A stretch of 64,000 nt of DNA from Propionibacterium acidifaciens DSM 21887. GTDB taxonomy: Bacteria; Actinomycetota; Actinomycetes; Propionibacteriales; Propionibacteriaceae. The notes under the pieces were generated by a model. It was not told where the DNA came from. It ran no database searches and was given only the letters and a program-made list of their open reading frames with translations. The stretch spans positions 1 through 64,000 of the forward strand of contig NZ_AUFR01000005.1 in the NCBI RefSeq assembly GCF_000426605.1. Reading direction: 5' to 3'. The translations under genes and the position numbers were made by a program. Positions 30,398 to 45,994 of the stretch are shown in pieces. Numbering within the stretch: the stretch's first letter is position 1; each line of letters opens with the position of its first letter.

Positions 30398-31690
30398 TCA
30401 CCTCCCGTGGAGCACTTCGGCCGGACGCAGCGCGAGCAGGAAGCGGATCGCCGGGATCGAGCCGGCCAGCACGACGAGCAGGACGAGCGCCGCGACGATG
30501 CCCGCCACCGACGGCAGGATGGAGATGGACGAGCCGAACACGAGGTGTCCGATGAGCTGGGCCAGGGCCGCGCCGGCCCCGAAGCCGACGAGGCCGCCCA
30601 CCAGCCCGACGATGAGGATCTCGGTGAGGATGAGCCGGACCACCGCCGCGTCGCGCGCTCCGAGCGCCTTCATGAGACCGATCTGGCCCGCCCGTTCCAT
30701 GACGTCGGCGGTGACGAGGTTGGCGATGGCGAGCGCGGCGCCGGCCATCGACAGGACCGTGACGAGCACCATGAGCAACTGCGTCTTCTCGAGGATGGTG
30801 CCCTCCGACTCGGAGACCTGCCGCACCGCGCGGGCCGTCGAGCCGGGGATGACCTCCTCGATCTGGTAGGCGATCGAGGAGACGTAGGCCGTGCAGTACC
30901 AGGTCTCGCGCTCGGCGACCGACAGGCTGGCCGGGTTCTTCGCGGCCTTCCTCGCCAGGTCGTTGTCCGGAGTGGTGAGAGCCGAGACCTCGATCTCGCC
31001 GACCGCGCCGGGCCGGCCGATGAGCTGCTGGGTCGTGGCGATGCCGGTGAGGACCTGGTTGTCCTCGTCCTCGCCGGTCGTGACGACGCCCGAGACCGTC
31101 AACTGCACGGTGACGCCGCCGCGGGTGAGCGTGAGGGGGTCGCCCGCGCTGAGCCCGTGCTCCCGGGCGAAGGCGACGCCCACCACCGCCTGGGACGGAT
31201 CGTCGGCGGACGGCCAGGAGCCGTCGATCGTCCACCAGCCGCGCATGTTCACGAGCCCGGTGTCGACCGACTCGCCGTCGGCCAGGTCGAGGTGCCTGGT
31301 GAACCACGTGCCGACGACGGTCACGTCATCGGCGGTGCCGCCGCCCGCGGCCACGTCGGCACTGGTGTCGAGCACCGGGGCGAAGTCGACGATGTTGTAG
31401 GTCCAGAAGATCGTCTTGATCCTCGGCACGTCCTCCTCGGCGAGATAGGACTGCTGGGACTCGTCCGCGTCCCCGACGTCGTAGACGTCCTGGACGACGG
31501 CGGCGTCGCGCGGCCGGACGACGATGTTCGCGCCGTAGGCCTTCAGCTCCTGGTTGATCTTGTCGCCCACGGAGAACATGACCGAGAGCATCGAGGTCGC
31601 GACGGAGGCGCCGAGCGCGACGGTCAGGATGATCATGAGGCGCCTGGAGCGCTGCCCGAGCAGCGCGCTGCGCAGCATGCGGAGAAACAC
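30398..31690 (-). CDS. ABC transporter permease, FtsX/MacB type (first)
   Basis: A 430-residue permease of the same architecture: N-terminal helix (RRLMIILTVALGASVATSM), outer core domain about 45-300 (starting AYGANIVVRPRD), and an FtsX domain with MERAGQIGLMKALGARDAAV between helices. It forms a presumed heterodimer with the next gene, 4 nt away. The start is GTG at 31690 with GAGGTGA upstream. Confidence 0.88.
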   Translation of the reverse strand: MFLRMLRSALLGQRSRRLMIILTVALGASVATSMLSVMFSVGDKINQELKAYGANIVVRPRDAAVVQDVYDVGDADESQQSYLAEEDVPRIKTIFWTYNIVDFAPVLDTSADVAAGGGTADDVTVVGTWFTRHLDLADGESVDTGLVNMRGWWTIDGSWPSADDPSQAVVGVAFAREHGLSAGDPLTLTRGGVTVQLTVSGVVTTGEDEDNQVLTGIATTQQLIGRPGAVGEIEVSALTTPDNDLARKAAKNPASLSVAERETWYCTAYVSSIAYQIEEVIPGSTARAVRQVSESEGTILEKTQLLMVLVTVLSMAGAALAIANLVTADVMERAGQIGLMKALGARDAAVVRLILTEILIVGLVGGLVGFGAGAALAQLIGHLVFGSSISILPSVAGIVAALVLLVVLAGSIPAIRFLLALRPAEVLHGR

Positions 31691-31711
31691 TGTGATTCAC
31701 CTCGTTCCGGC

Positions 31712-33034
31712 TCACGCGAAGATCTTCGCGTTGGCCTCCAGCACCGAGATCGGCACGGTGAGCGTGCCGTTGGCGACGGTGAAGTCGATCGGGATCGGAT
31801 TGCAGCCGCCCTTGAAGCCGATGGTGGCGATGTTCATGGCGACGCCGCAGAGCTTGCAGATGACCTTGCCGTCCTCCTCGTAGTAGCCGGAGGCGCCGCA
31901 GATCTCGCAGGCGTCCAGGCCGACGCCGAAGGATGTCCCGGCCTTCTGGATGACGATGAAGCGCACCGCGGGGCCGGCCGAGGTGGGGTACTCGAAGCGG
32001 TGCAGGTGGGTGTCGCTGATCCGGTCGAGCCCGACCACGACGTTGTCGCCGACGACGTCGAAGGGCTCGGGGGCCGACAGCTCGACCTCACGGGTGGCGT
32101 AGTGCCTGCCGACCGTCATGGCCGTGGCGCTCGCGGCGAGGGTGGCGAGGACGAGGACGGAGCGGCGGCTCATCGAACGGACCCCGGCGGCCCGGAGGCG
32201 GTGCTGGGCGGCCACGTCCGCGTCGGTGCTGGTCCGGCGCGCGGCGATGAGCGCGAAGACCGCTGCGACGGCCGTGACCGCCATGGCGGCGAAGGCGAAG
32301 AGGTTATCGTGGTTGACGAGCCAGGACATCCCCGCGGCGGTCCGGCGGGAGACACGGATGACGCGCAGCGAGTACAGCAGCCGGACGATGAGGAAGAGAT
32401 GGCTCGCGGTGAGCACGACGCCGGAGACCGTGAGGAGGATCGGCGCGAGGAGCGGCCGGCGCGTGCACAGCATCGAGACGCTCGCACCGGCGAGGACGGC
32501 GATGCCGATGCCGATGACGAAGCCCAGGACGTTGAGGAAGGTGGTGCTCGAGAAGACCGTGGAACTGGACGGCACCCAGCTCCAGATCTGGAGGTAGACA
32601 CTCTGGCTGGCGCGGAAGACGACGGCGAGGGCCCAGATGAAGCCCGCGAGAGCGACGACGACGCGCCAGGGCCCCGGGATCGGGTTGTCGACGCCGGCGC
32701 TGGCCAGGGAGTCGCCCCTGGCCCCGCGCAGGAGCCGGAGGGTCCGCCGACCGAGGATCCACACGAGGGCCAGGAGGACCACGAAGAGCGCGACGGTGGG
32801 CTCGAGGGTGGTCAGGGTGAGGTGCTGACGGTCGAAGCGGATGATCGAGAACTGGTGGACGACGATGAGGGCCAGGCCGATCGCCGCACCGGCCAGGGAG
32901 CCCCACACCACCGGGTGCGGGCCCGGGCGAGCCGGGTCCCCACCGGAGGCGAGGCGCACGCCGGGGGACAGGGCGCCGATCGTCAGGGCGACGAGGATGA
33001 GCGAGCCGAGCGAATCGACAAGCTGAGCGAGCAC
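31712..33034 (-). CDS. DUF2318 Fe-S/metal-binding membrane protein
   Basis: A 440-residue protein. The first ~280 residues form about eight membrane helices. The C-terminal ~150 residues are a DUF2318 domain outside the membrane, behind an extra helix that follows SMSRRSVLVL. It has two CxxC pairs (CEICG, CKLC) and GGCNPIPIDF, a likely metal or redox-cofactor site. In Campylobacter the equivalent gene lies between p19 and the FtsX-like permeases of the iron system. The start is GTG at 33034 with AGGAGG 6 nt upstream. Confidence 0.85.
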   Translation of the reverse strand: MLAQLVDSLGSLILVALTIGALSPGVRLASGGDPARPGPHPVVWGSLAGAAIGLALIVVHQFSIIRFDRQHLTLTTLEPTVALFVVLLALVWILGRRTLRLLRGARGDSLASAGVDNPIPGPWRVVVALAGFIWALAVVFRASQSVYLQIWSWVPSSSTVFSSTTFLNVLGFVIGIGIAVLAGASVSMLCTRRPLLAPILLTVSGVVLTASHLFLIVRLLYSLRVIRVSRRTAAGMSWLVNHDNLFAFAAMAVTAVAAVFALIAARRTSTDADVAAQHRLRAAGVRSMSRRSVLVLATLAASATAMTVGRHYATREVELSAPEPFDVVGDNVVVGLDRISDTHLHRFEYPTSAGPAVRFIVIQKAGTSFGVGLDACEICGASGYYEEDGKVICKLCGVAMNIATIGFKGGCNPIPIDFTVANGTLTVPISVLEANAKIFA

Positions 33035-33074
33035 TGTCTGCCTCCTGGTCGGGTCGGGGTGGATGCGCGCAGTC

Positions 33075-33110
33075 GTTCGCCGGGCGTCGGTTCCCCGGCG
33101 CCCGGCGAAC
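33075..33110 (-). promoter_or_regulatory. Intercistronic hairpin after the P19 gene
   Basis: GTTCGCCGGGCG (33075-33086) pairs with CGCCCGGCGAAC (33099-33110) in the 84-nt gap between P19 and DUF2318. It is the largest gap inside the operon. It may partly stop transcription or protect the 5' segment, giving more Ftr1/P19 than downstream parts. Confidence 0.5.
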
Positions 33111-33118
33111 GGTCCGGC

Positions 33119-33748
33119 TCACCACCAGACGGTCTCGGGATCCCAGTGCCAGTCGCTGAAGCTCGCGACGATCGGCTCGGTCCAGAAGCGGCCCTTGACG
33201 CCGGTCTCCTCGTCGGTGTGCAGCATCCAGCCGTTCTCCTCCGGGGAGTGGATGGTGATCTGCAGCGTGTAGTCGCCGGCGGCCAGCTCGGGCAGGTTGA
33301 GGCCGTAGTGCGGGCCGTCCGAGGCGTTCATCGTCATGAAGGTGCCGGACTGCACGCTCTTGCCGGACTGGTCGAGGATGGAGTACTCGACGGTGAGACC
33401 GGGCACGAAGTCGCCGGCGCCGTAGCCGAGGTCGTTGTCCTCGGCGGCCGTGATATCGGCCTCGAGGTGCATGGCGGCGGCGGAGGCGTCGACACCGGTG
33501 GACGGGGTCATCTGGACGGGCTGGAAGTAGACGGCGGAGACCTTGATCGGGCCCGAGAAGACCTCGTCGCCGATGGGCATCTCCTGGAAGCCGGCGTCGC
33601 TGCTGTCGTCGGTGGCGGAGGCCGAGGAGCTGGAGTCGGCGGACGAGCCGGAGCCGGAGGAGCTCGAGCCGGAGGAGCAGGCGGTCATGAAGCCGGCCAG
33701 CGCCAAGGCGGCGAGGAGGCTCCCCGCCTTCTTGAGGGACATGGACAT
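33119..33748 (-). CDS. P19 (FTP/Tp34-family) iron-binding lipoprotein
   Basis: P19 proteins bind Cu and Fe at the cell surface and feed Ftr1 permeases. It has 209 residues with a signal and lipobox GFMTAC, a serine-rich tether (about 25-48), then the immunoglobulin-like P19 domain. The domain has AAMHLEADITAAEDNDLGYG, VPGLTVEYSILDQSG and DGPHYGLNLPELAAGDY, which are family hallmarks. The ATG at 33748 has AGGAG 8 nt upstream; codons further upstream overlap Ftr1 in another frame. It lies 32 nt behind the Ftr1 gene. Confidence 0.9.
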   Translation of the reverse strand: MSMSLKKAGSLLAALALAGFMTACSSGSSSSGSGSSADSSSSASATDDSSDAGFQEMPIGDEVFSGPIKVSAVYFQPVQMTPSTGVDASAAAMHLEADITAAEDNDLGYGAGDFVPGLTVEYSILDQSGKSVQSGTFMTMNASDGPHYGLNLPELAAGDYTLQITIHSPEENGWMLHTDEETGVKGRFWTEPIVASFSDWHWDPETVWW

Positions 33749-33780
33749 GATGTGTCTCCTGTGTTGAGGGATCGGTGGGG

Positions 33781-35454
33781 TTATTCGGTTGTCTCGATCG
33801 CCGCCTGCTCGTTCCGGCCTTCGGATGCGGCGCGACGACGCCTGGCGCGCCGGACCCCGATGACGTCGAGAGCAACGATGATGATGAGAACCACGGCCTG
33901 GGCGGTCAGATTCTCGACCCTGGGGTAGATGCCCACCAGGTCGAATGTGGGGAGCCCGCTGATGGAGGTGGTGGGCAGCATCCCGGCCTCCTGGAGCTCC
34001 TTGATGCCGGAACCGGTGAAGACGACCGCCATGGCGGCCAGGAAGATCGACATCACGAGGAAGAACGGGCGCAGGGGGATGCGCACGCTGAAGAAGCGGA
34101 TGAGGATGTAGACGACGATCAGGCTCGCGCCGCCGACGGCCAGGCCGAGCCACACGAGGTGGGTCTCGTCGCCGGCCATTGCGAGGATGGGCTGGTAGAA
34201 GAGGATCGTCTCGGCGCCCTCGCGCAGCACTGCGAGGAAGGCCATGAAGGCCAGCGAGATGAGCGTGCCGCGCGTGATGGTCTCGGCGGTCTGCCCCTCC
34301 AGGGCGCCCTGCCAGGAGTTGTCGCCGCCCTTGCTGCTCATCCAGTTCGACGCCCAGATGAGCATGGCGACGGCGAAGAGGGCCGTTACGCCCTCGAGCA
34401 GCTCTTGGTTGGCACCCGCCGCGGCCGTGACGAAGTGGAACAGCAGGGCCAGGGCGACCGAGAGCGCCACCGCGAGCCCGACGCCGGCCCACACGACGCG
34501 GGACTGGCGCTTCATGCCGGCCTTGACCATGAAGGCGATGACCGCGACGACGACGAGGATGGCCTCGAGGCCCTCACGCAGGATGACGAGGAAGGCGGAG
34601 ATGAACAGCGTGAAGCCGCCCGATCCCCCGCTGCTCGTGCCGGTGCTCGGGTCGTAGTCGTCGAGGGTGTTGGCGTCCTGGATGAGCATGACCTCCAGAT
34701 CGGCGATGCGCTCGGCCGCCGAGTCGTTGTTCCGGTCGGTCATGTCCTTCTTGATGTTGGCGAACTGCAGCTCGATGGTCGACACGCGGGCCCCGGAGAC
34801 CCGGCTCATCGTGACCTTCTCGAAGCCCGTGGTCTCGTAGTTGCCGTAGTAGGCTTGGTTGACGAGGTCCTTGCCCTGCTCCGGGTCGCCGCCGGCCGAG
34901 GCGTCCCGGCCTTGGTCGAGCAGGCCGATCATCGTCGTGGCGACCTGGCCCCACTTGCCGGGGCTGATCGCCAAGTCGGCGACGTTCTGCGAGGAGCCGT
35001 CGAGGGTCTGGGCGGCGTTCTTGAGGAGCTTCTTGAGCTCGTCGATCTTGCCGTCGACCTTGTCCGCGTTGCTGTCCTTGATCGCCTGGACGAGCAGCGC
35101 GAAGTCCATGTCGGCGTCCTTGACGTCGGCGCCGGACTTGGCGCCGAGGGCCTCCTCGAAACCCGAGCCGACGTAGGTGCTGTAGCGGGCCTCCTTGACC
35201 CGGCTCCTCGCCCCCTCGGCGTCGCCGTCGTGGAAGGCGGTGCCGGCGCCGTCGAGCTGGTCGCTGATCTTCTGGGCCACCGCGGCCCACTGCCCTGCCG
35301 AGGCCGAGGGATCGGCGACGGCTCCCGCCGGCCGGTGGACCGGCAGCAGTATCAGCAGGAGCAGCAGCACGCCGCCGAGAACGAACGGACGGCGCAGGAC
35401 GACGGGTTCGGCCATCACTGCCGACTGTGCGGAACGCACTGGCGAACACCCCAT
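33781..35454 (-). CDS. Ftr1/EfeU-family iron permease with duplicated ectodomain
   Basis: An iron permease in the cytoplasmic membrane. It has 557 residues, about twice the bare permease. After a signal segment (22-44) come two related helical repeats outside the membrane (about 54-152 and 166-265). Each starts G(Q/K)W and contains xYxxYxxxGFE. The seven-helix permease (about 280-540) has the two iron motifs REGLE (293-297) and REGAE (411-415). ATGs at 35454 and 35415 are both possible; neither has a Shine-Dalgarno. A DtxR-like box 53 nt upstream of 35454 suggests iron control. Confidence 0.92.
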   Translation of the reverse strand: MGCSPVRSAQSAVMAEPVVLRRPFVLGGVLLLLLILLPVHRPAGAVADPSASAGQWAAVAQKISDQLDGAGTAFHDGDAEGARSRVKEARYSTYVGSGFEEALGAKSGADVKDADMDFALLVQAIKDSNADKVDGKIDELKKLLKNAAQTLDGSSQNVADLAISPGKWGQVATTMIGLLDQGRDASAGGDPEQGKDLVNQAYYGNYETTGFEKVTMSRVSGARVSTIELQFANIKKDMTDRNNDSAAERIADLEVMLIQDANTLDDYDPSTGTSSGGSGGFTLFISAFLVILREGLEAILVVVAVIAFMVKAGMKRQSRVVWAGVGLAVALSVALALLFHFVTAAAGANQELLEGVTALFAVAMLIWASNWMSSKGGDNSWQGALEGQTAETITRGTLISLAFMAFLAVLREGAETILFYQPILAMAGDETHLVWLGLAVGGASLIVVYILIRFFSVRIPLRPFFLVMSIFLAAMAVVFTGSGIKELQEAGMLPTTSISGLPTFDLVGIYPRVENLTAQAVVLIIIVALDVIGVRRARRRRAASEGRNEQAAIETTE

Positions 35455-35506
35455 TCCCGGGAGGAACCCGATTCGGTCACAGGTTCTTGACAGAACCTTC
35501 GGGAGA

Positions 35507-35525
35507 TCAGCTTAGGCTAAACATT
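35507..35525. promoter_or_regulatory. DtxR/IdeR-like iron box
   Basis: The core TTAGGCTAA (35512-35520) is the exact 9-bp centre of the DtxR/IdeR consensus. Over the full 19 bp, 13 positions agree. It lies just upstream of the Ftr1 gene, first of the iron operon, as an Fe-dependent repressor site should. Confidence 0.6.
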
Positions 35526-35611
35526 TGAGAATTGACCCGTCACTCCCTGCATTATCGCGTCGTTGCTCGTCACAGCGGGGTCGAAGGGTCTCATCTCCGT
35601 GTGACATCTTG

Positions 35612-35668
35612 TCCCGAACCCATCCGGTCGTCCCGAACTCATCCGGTTCTCCCGAACCCGTCCGGGAC
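35612..35668. repeat. Three tandem 19-bp repeats upstream of iron operon
   Basis: TCCCGAACCCATCCGGTCG and two near-copies run head to tail at 35612-35630, 35631-35649 and 35650-35668. The block TCCCGAAC is kept in all and TCCGG follows. They lie in the 509-bp gap between the Ftr1 gene and rpoC, about 90 bp upstream of the iron box. The rest of the gap (35669-35910) is GC-rich and shows no gene. Confidence 0.65.
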
Positions 35669-35910
35669 CCGGAGTTCCGTTTTCCTCCGGTACCGGTCGG
35701 CCCCGCCGGGACGGTCACGGCCGATTCGATTCCGACAGCCCGTCCCAGTCCACGGGCCGGCCCCGCCGGGCGGTCGCGGCGCGTCGCCTCGGCCCGCCCG
35801 TCGCCCGGCCGGCGCCTCCGATGGGCGGGGCCGGTCGCTCGGGGCGTCCGCTCGGGGTGGCCGTCGGAGGGCGCCCCGCGCGGGCAGCCGGCCGCCCCGG
35901 CCCCCGGACG

Positions 35911-35946
35911 CGCCGAGGGCGCCCGCGCATGCGGGCGCCCTCGGCG
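35911..35946 (-). terminator. Terminator of rpoBC
   Basis: A perfect 16-bp stem (CGCCGAGGGCGCCCGC, 35911-35926, with its inverse at 35931-35946) and loop GCAT lies 17 nt beyond the rpoC stop codon. Confidence 0.8.
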
Positions 35947-35963
35947 GGAATCGGAGCGGGGCC

Positions 35964-39854
<3,891 letters not shown>

Positions 39855-39947
39855 GTTGGTTCTCTTTCCCCTGCCTCCGGGGCAGGCGGTCGAAACTGTG
39901 ATCCAGTGGTCGTGGGACGGGCCGGGGCCCGACGCCGGGAGGGGCCG

Positions 39948-43424
<3,477 letters not shown>

Positions 43425-43456
43425 GGTGTGGTCCTTCCAAGAACTCGCAAGGGTTC

Positions 43457-43468
43457 TTTGCATGCAAA
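43457..43468. repeat. Palindrome in rpoB leader
   Basis: TTTGCATGCAAA is a perfect 12-bp palindrome in the rpoB leader, about 33 nt before the TTG. A smaller inverted pair CTTAT/ATAAG lies at about 43494-43507. It could be a protein site or simple RNA stem. Confidence 0.4.
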
Positions 43469-43516
43469 ACGGCCCGCGGCGAGACGGGTCGTCCTTATGG
43501 CGATAAGCAACTACTA

Positions 43517-43545
43517 ACTGTAGACCCTCGCCGCCAGAAGGGCAA
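43517..43545 (-). promoter_or_regulatory. rpoBC promoter
   Basis: On the minus strand TTGCCC (43540-43545) and TACAGT (43517-43522) are spaced 17 bp, giving a leader near 85 nt before the TTG start. The pattern matches those before rpsL and rplJ. Confidence 0.6.
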
Positions 43546-43674
43546 GCTCGCGCCGGGACCCCTCGCGGGGCACTCGCCCGGGGCGGACGCGTCGCGCGTG
43601 GCCGCGGAGCAGGACCACGCCCCCGATGATACGCACGCCCCGGTGCGTCCGGCGGCGGCGCGCCAGGGCACGGA

Positions 43675-44304
43675 TCAGGGTCGGGACTCGTCGGGGTCGA
43701 GGTGGTTGATCCGCTCCAGGCGGATGATGTCGTCGCACAGCCGCCCGGCCAGCGCCGGGTTGTGCGTGATGACGAGCAGCCCGATCCCCCGCTCGCGGAT
43801 GAGCCCGACGAGACGCGACCAGATGAGGGCCTGGGTGATCGGGTCCAGCATCGTCGTCATCTCGTCGGCGACGAGATGACGCAGCCGCGGGTGCAGGGCG
43901 CGGGCGATGCAGAAGCGCTGGAGCTCTCCCCCGCTCAGCTCGCCGGGGAAGCGACCGAGCCAGCCCGGCTCGATGCCGAGCGCCCGACGGGTCCGCTCGT
44001 CGACGGGCCAGCACTCGGTGAGGATGCGCTCCATCCGCCAGCGGGGGTTGACCGCGAGTTCGGGGTTCTGGTTGAGGTACTGCACCCGGCAGGGGCGGTG
44101 CGCCCCGAGCGGGCCGCCGTCGAGCGTCACGGCGCCGCTGTCCGGGCGCTCCCAGCCGGCGAGGATGCGGGCGAGGGTGCTCTTGCCGTGGCCGGACGGG
44201 GCGATGAGGCCGAGCACCCGACCGGGGGCCAGCTCGAGGCTGACGTCGCGCAGGATCGGCGTCCCCCTGCGGTAGGCGAAGCAGATGTTCTCAGCCCTCA
44301 GCAC
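43675..44304 (-). CDS. ABC importer ATPase, NikE/OppF type
   Basis: The second ATPase of the riboswitch-controlled importer. About 209 residues: Walker [10 protein letters not shown], signature [17 protein letters not shown], Walker [13 protein letters not shown] and H-loop ITHNPAL. It is short and lacks the C-terminal extension of OppF, as in NikE. GTG at 44304, with a purine-rich GAGGACGAGGGGG stretch upstream, starts the protein at [11 protein letters not shown]; an ATG at 44340 inside the previous gene is the alternative. Confidence 0.85.
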   Translation of the reverse strand: MLRAENICFAYRRGTPILRDVSLELAPGRVLGLIAPSGHGKSTLARILAGWERPDSGAVTLDGGPLGAHRPCRVQYLNQNPELAVNPRWRMERILTECWPVDERTRRALGIEPGWLGRFPGELSGGELQRFCIARALHPRLRHLVADEMTTMLDPITQALIWSRLVGLIRERGIGLLVITHNPALAGRLCDDIIRLERINHLDPDESRP

Positions 44305-45127
44305 GGTCGGCCCCCTCGTCCTCGGCCGGGCGGGCTCCAACGGCCAGTGACAGGTCGGCGTCGTCGAAGTCGTTCTGCGGCAGGGCCCGCCACAGCCCGG
44401 CGGCGTACCGGCCGTGGTCGTGGTGGTCGGGATCCATGAACTCGACGGCCGGCATCTCGGCGACCCGGCGCCCCCTGTTGAGGATGAGCACCCGGTCGGC
44501 CACGGCGCTGATGAGATCGACGTCGTGGCTGATGACGAGGAGGCAGCGCCCCTCGTCGGCCATCGCGCGGAAGTCGGCGAGCATCCGCTCGGCGAGGTCC
44601 ACGGACAGTCCGGGCGTGGGCTCGTCGGCGATGATCAGCCTGGCGGGGCTGAGCATGGCGGTGGCGAGCAGCACGCGCCGGGCCATGCCGCCGGAGAGCT
44701 GGAAGGGGAACTTGTCGAGGTCGCCGGCCCGCATGCCGAAGCGCTCGGCGATCCCGGCGAGCTCGTCGGGGTCGGGCCGGGCGCCGGTGAACAGCTGCCG
44801 GCGGACCCGCATGAGCGGATCGAGGTGGCCGATCGACTGCGGGATGAGCGCGAACTCGGTGCCCCGCAGCGTCCTCGTGCGCTCGGGCGTGAGCGGCCGC
44901 CCGTCGTAGGTCATCGTCCCGGCGGTCCGGGCGTTGTACGGCAGCAGGCCCATGATGGCGTGGGCCAGGAGCGACTTGCCCGAGCCGGAGGCGCCGACGA
45001 TGCCGAGGATCTGCCCCGCCTCGGCGCGCAGGTCGAGGCCGTCGACGGCCCAGCCGACGGCGCGCCGGAAGAGGGAGCGGTACATCATGAAGCCGACCCG
45101 CAGGCCGTCGATCTCGAGGAGGGGCAT
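44291..45127 (-). CDS. ABC importer ATPase, NikD/OppD type
   Basis: The first ATPase of the importer, about 278 residues. It has Walker A GASGSGKS, PQSIGHLDPLMRV typical of the Opp/Nik class, signature QLSGGMARRVLLATAML, Walker B LIIADEPTPGLSVD and SHDVDL. The ATG at 45127 has AGGAG 6 nt upstream. Its 3' end overlaps the next ATPase by about 14 nt. Confidence 0.88.
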   Translation of the reverse strand: MPLLEIDGLRVGFMMYRSLFRRAVGWAVDGLDLRAEAGQILGIVGASGSGKSLLAHAIMGLLPYNARTAGTMTYDGRPLTPERTRTLRGTEFALIPQSIGHLDPLMRVRRQLFTGARPDPDELAGIAERFGMRAGDLDKFPFQLSGGMARRVLLATAMLSPARLIIADEPTPGLSVDLAERMLADFRAMADEGRCLLVISHDVDLISAVADRVLILNRGRRVAEMPAVEFMDPDHHDHGRYAAGLWRALPQNDFDDADLSLAVGARPAEDEGADRAEG

Positions 45128-45136
45128 CACGAGCTC

Positions 45137-45994
45137 CTAGTTCTGCGCCGCGGCCGGGCTGACGAGGGCCTGCAGGGAGTCGCCGCAGCGGTCGATGACC
45201 AGGACGATGGCCAGCAGCGCCAGGCCGGGCAGGACGCCGAGCCACCAGGCGCCCGTGGACAGATAGCGCATCGACTCCGACAGGATGACGCCGACGGCCG
45301 GCAGCTGGCTGGGGATGCCGAAGCCGAGGAAGGTCAGGCCGGACTCGTGCAGGATCGCGTGCGGGAACATGAGCACCGTGTTCACCAGGGCCTGCGGCAC
45401 GATGTGGGGCAGGAAGTGCGCCCGGGCGATGAACCACCGGCCGCGCCCCATCTGGCGCGAGGCGATGACGTACGGGCTGGTCCGCAGGTGGATCGTCTCG
45501 GCGCGCACGATGCGGGCGAGGGAGACCCAGTGGGTCGCCGCGACGCCGATCATGACGCCGGGGATGCCGCGCCCGACGAGGATCGAGATGAAGATCATGA
45601 AGACGAGGTGGGGCATGCCCTGCACGAGGTCGATGAGCCACAGGACGATCCTGTCGACCCAGCCGCCGCAGACGGCGGCGCCGACCCCCAGCAGCAGGGC
45701 GATGAGCGTGGAGACCAGCGAGGCGAACAGGCCGATGCGGATCGAGATCGACAGGCCCTTGAGCGTGCGCATGAGCATGTCGCGGCCCATCCAGTCGGTG
45801 CCGAACGGGTCGGCGGCCGAGGGGGGCCGGTTGGCCAGGTCGAAGTGGACGGCGTAGGCGCTCTCGGGGATCATGGCGCCGCCGACGCCCAGCCCGATGA
45901 GGAGCAGTGCGGTGAGGACGAGGACGACGGCGGCGGTCCGGCGCCCGTTCCAGCGCTCGGCGACGGCCTCCGAGGAGAGGAGGAGCGCACTCAT
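45137..45994 (-). CDS. ABC importer permease, NikC/OppC type
   Basis: A 285-residue permease with about six membrane helices. It has the DppC/NikC start region ANRPPSAADPFGTDWMGRD and the EAA loop near ETIHLRTSPYVIASRQMGRG. LTFLGFGIPSQLPAVGVIL is typical of the class. Its start overlaps the stop of the partner permease (ATGA). Confidence 0.92.
   Translation of the reverse strand: MSALLLSSEAVAERWNGRRTAAVVLVLTALLLIGLGVGGAMIPESAYAVHFDLANRPPSAADPFGTDWMGRDMLMRTLKGLSISIRIGLFASLVSTLIALLLGVGAAVCGGWVDRIVLWLIDLVQGMPHLVFMIFISILVGRGIPGVMIGVAATHWVSLARIVRAETIHLRTSPYVIASRQMGRGRWFIARAHFLPHIVPQALVNTVLMFPHAILHESGLTFLGFGIPSQLPAVGVILSESMRYLSTGAWWLGVLPGLALLAIVLVIDRCGDSLQALVSPAAAQN

Noticed and set aside
35487-35492. 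TTGACA on the plus strand near the iron box
   Set aside because: No plus-strand gene lies downstream for several kilobases; it is probably chance next to the DtxR-like site.
35612-35668. CRISPR array from three 19-bp repeats
   Set aside because: The copies are directly adjacent with no spacers, the unit is too short, and no cas gene is in the window.
35715-35930. A 71-codon Arg/Pro/Gly-rich frame between the Ftr1 gene and rpoC
   Set aside because: It has no Shine-Dalgarno, an amino-acid composition expected from random GC-rich DNA, and it runs into the rpoC terminator.
43425-43463. ATG at 43463 as the rpoB start
   Set aside because: It would translate through the GGAAGGA Shine-Dalgarno and the leader palindrome. 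The TTG at 43424 has proper spacing and matches the known start of mycobacterial rpoB.
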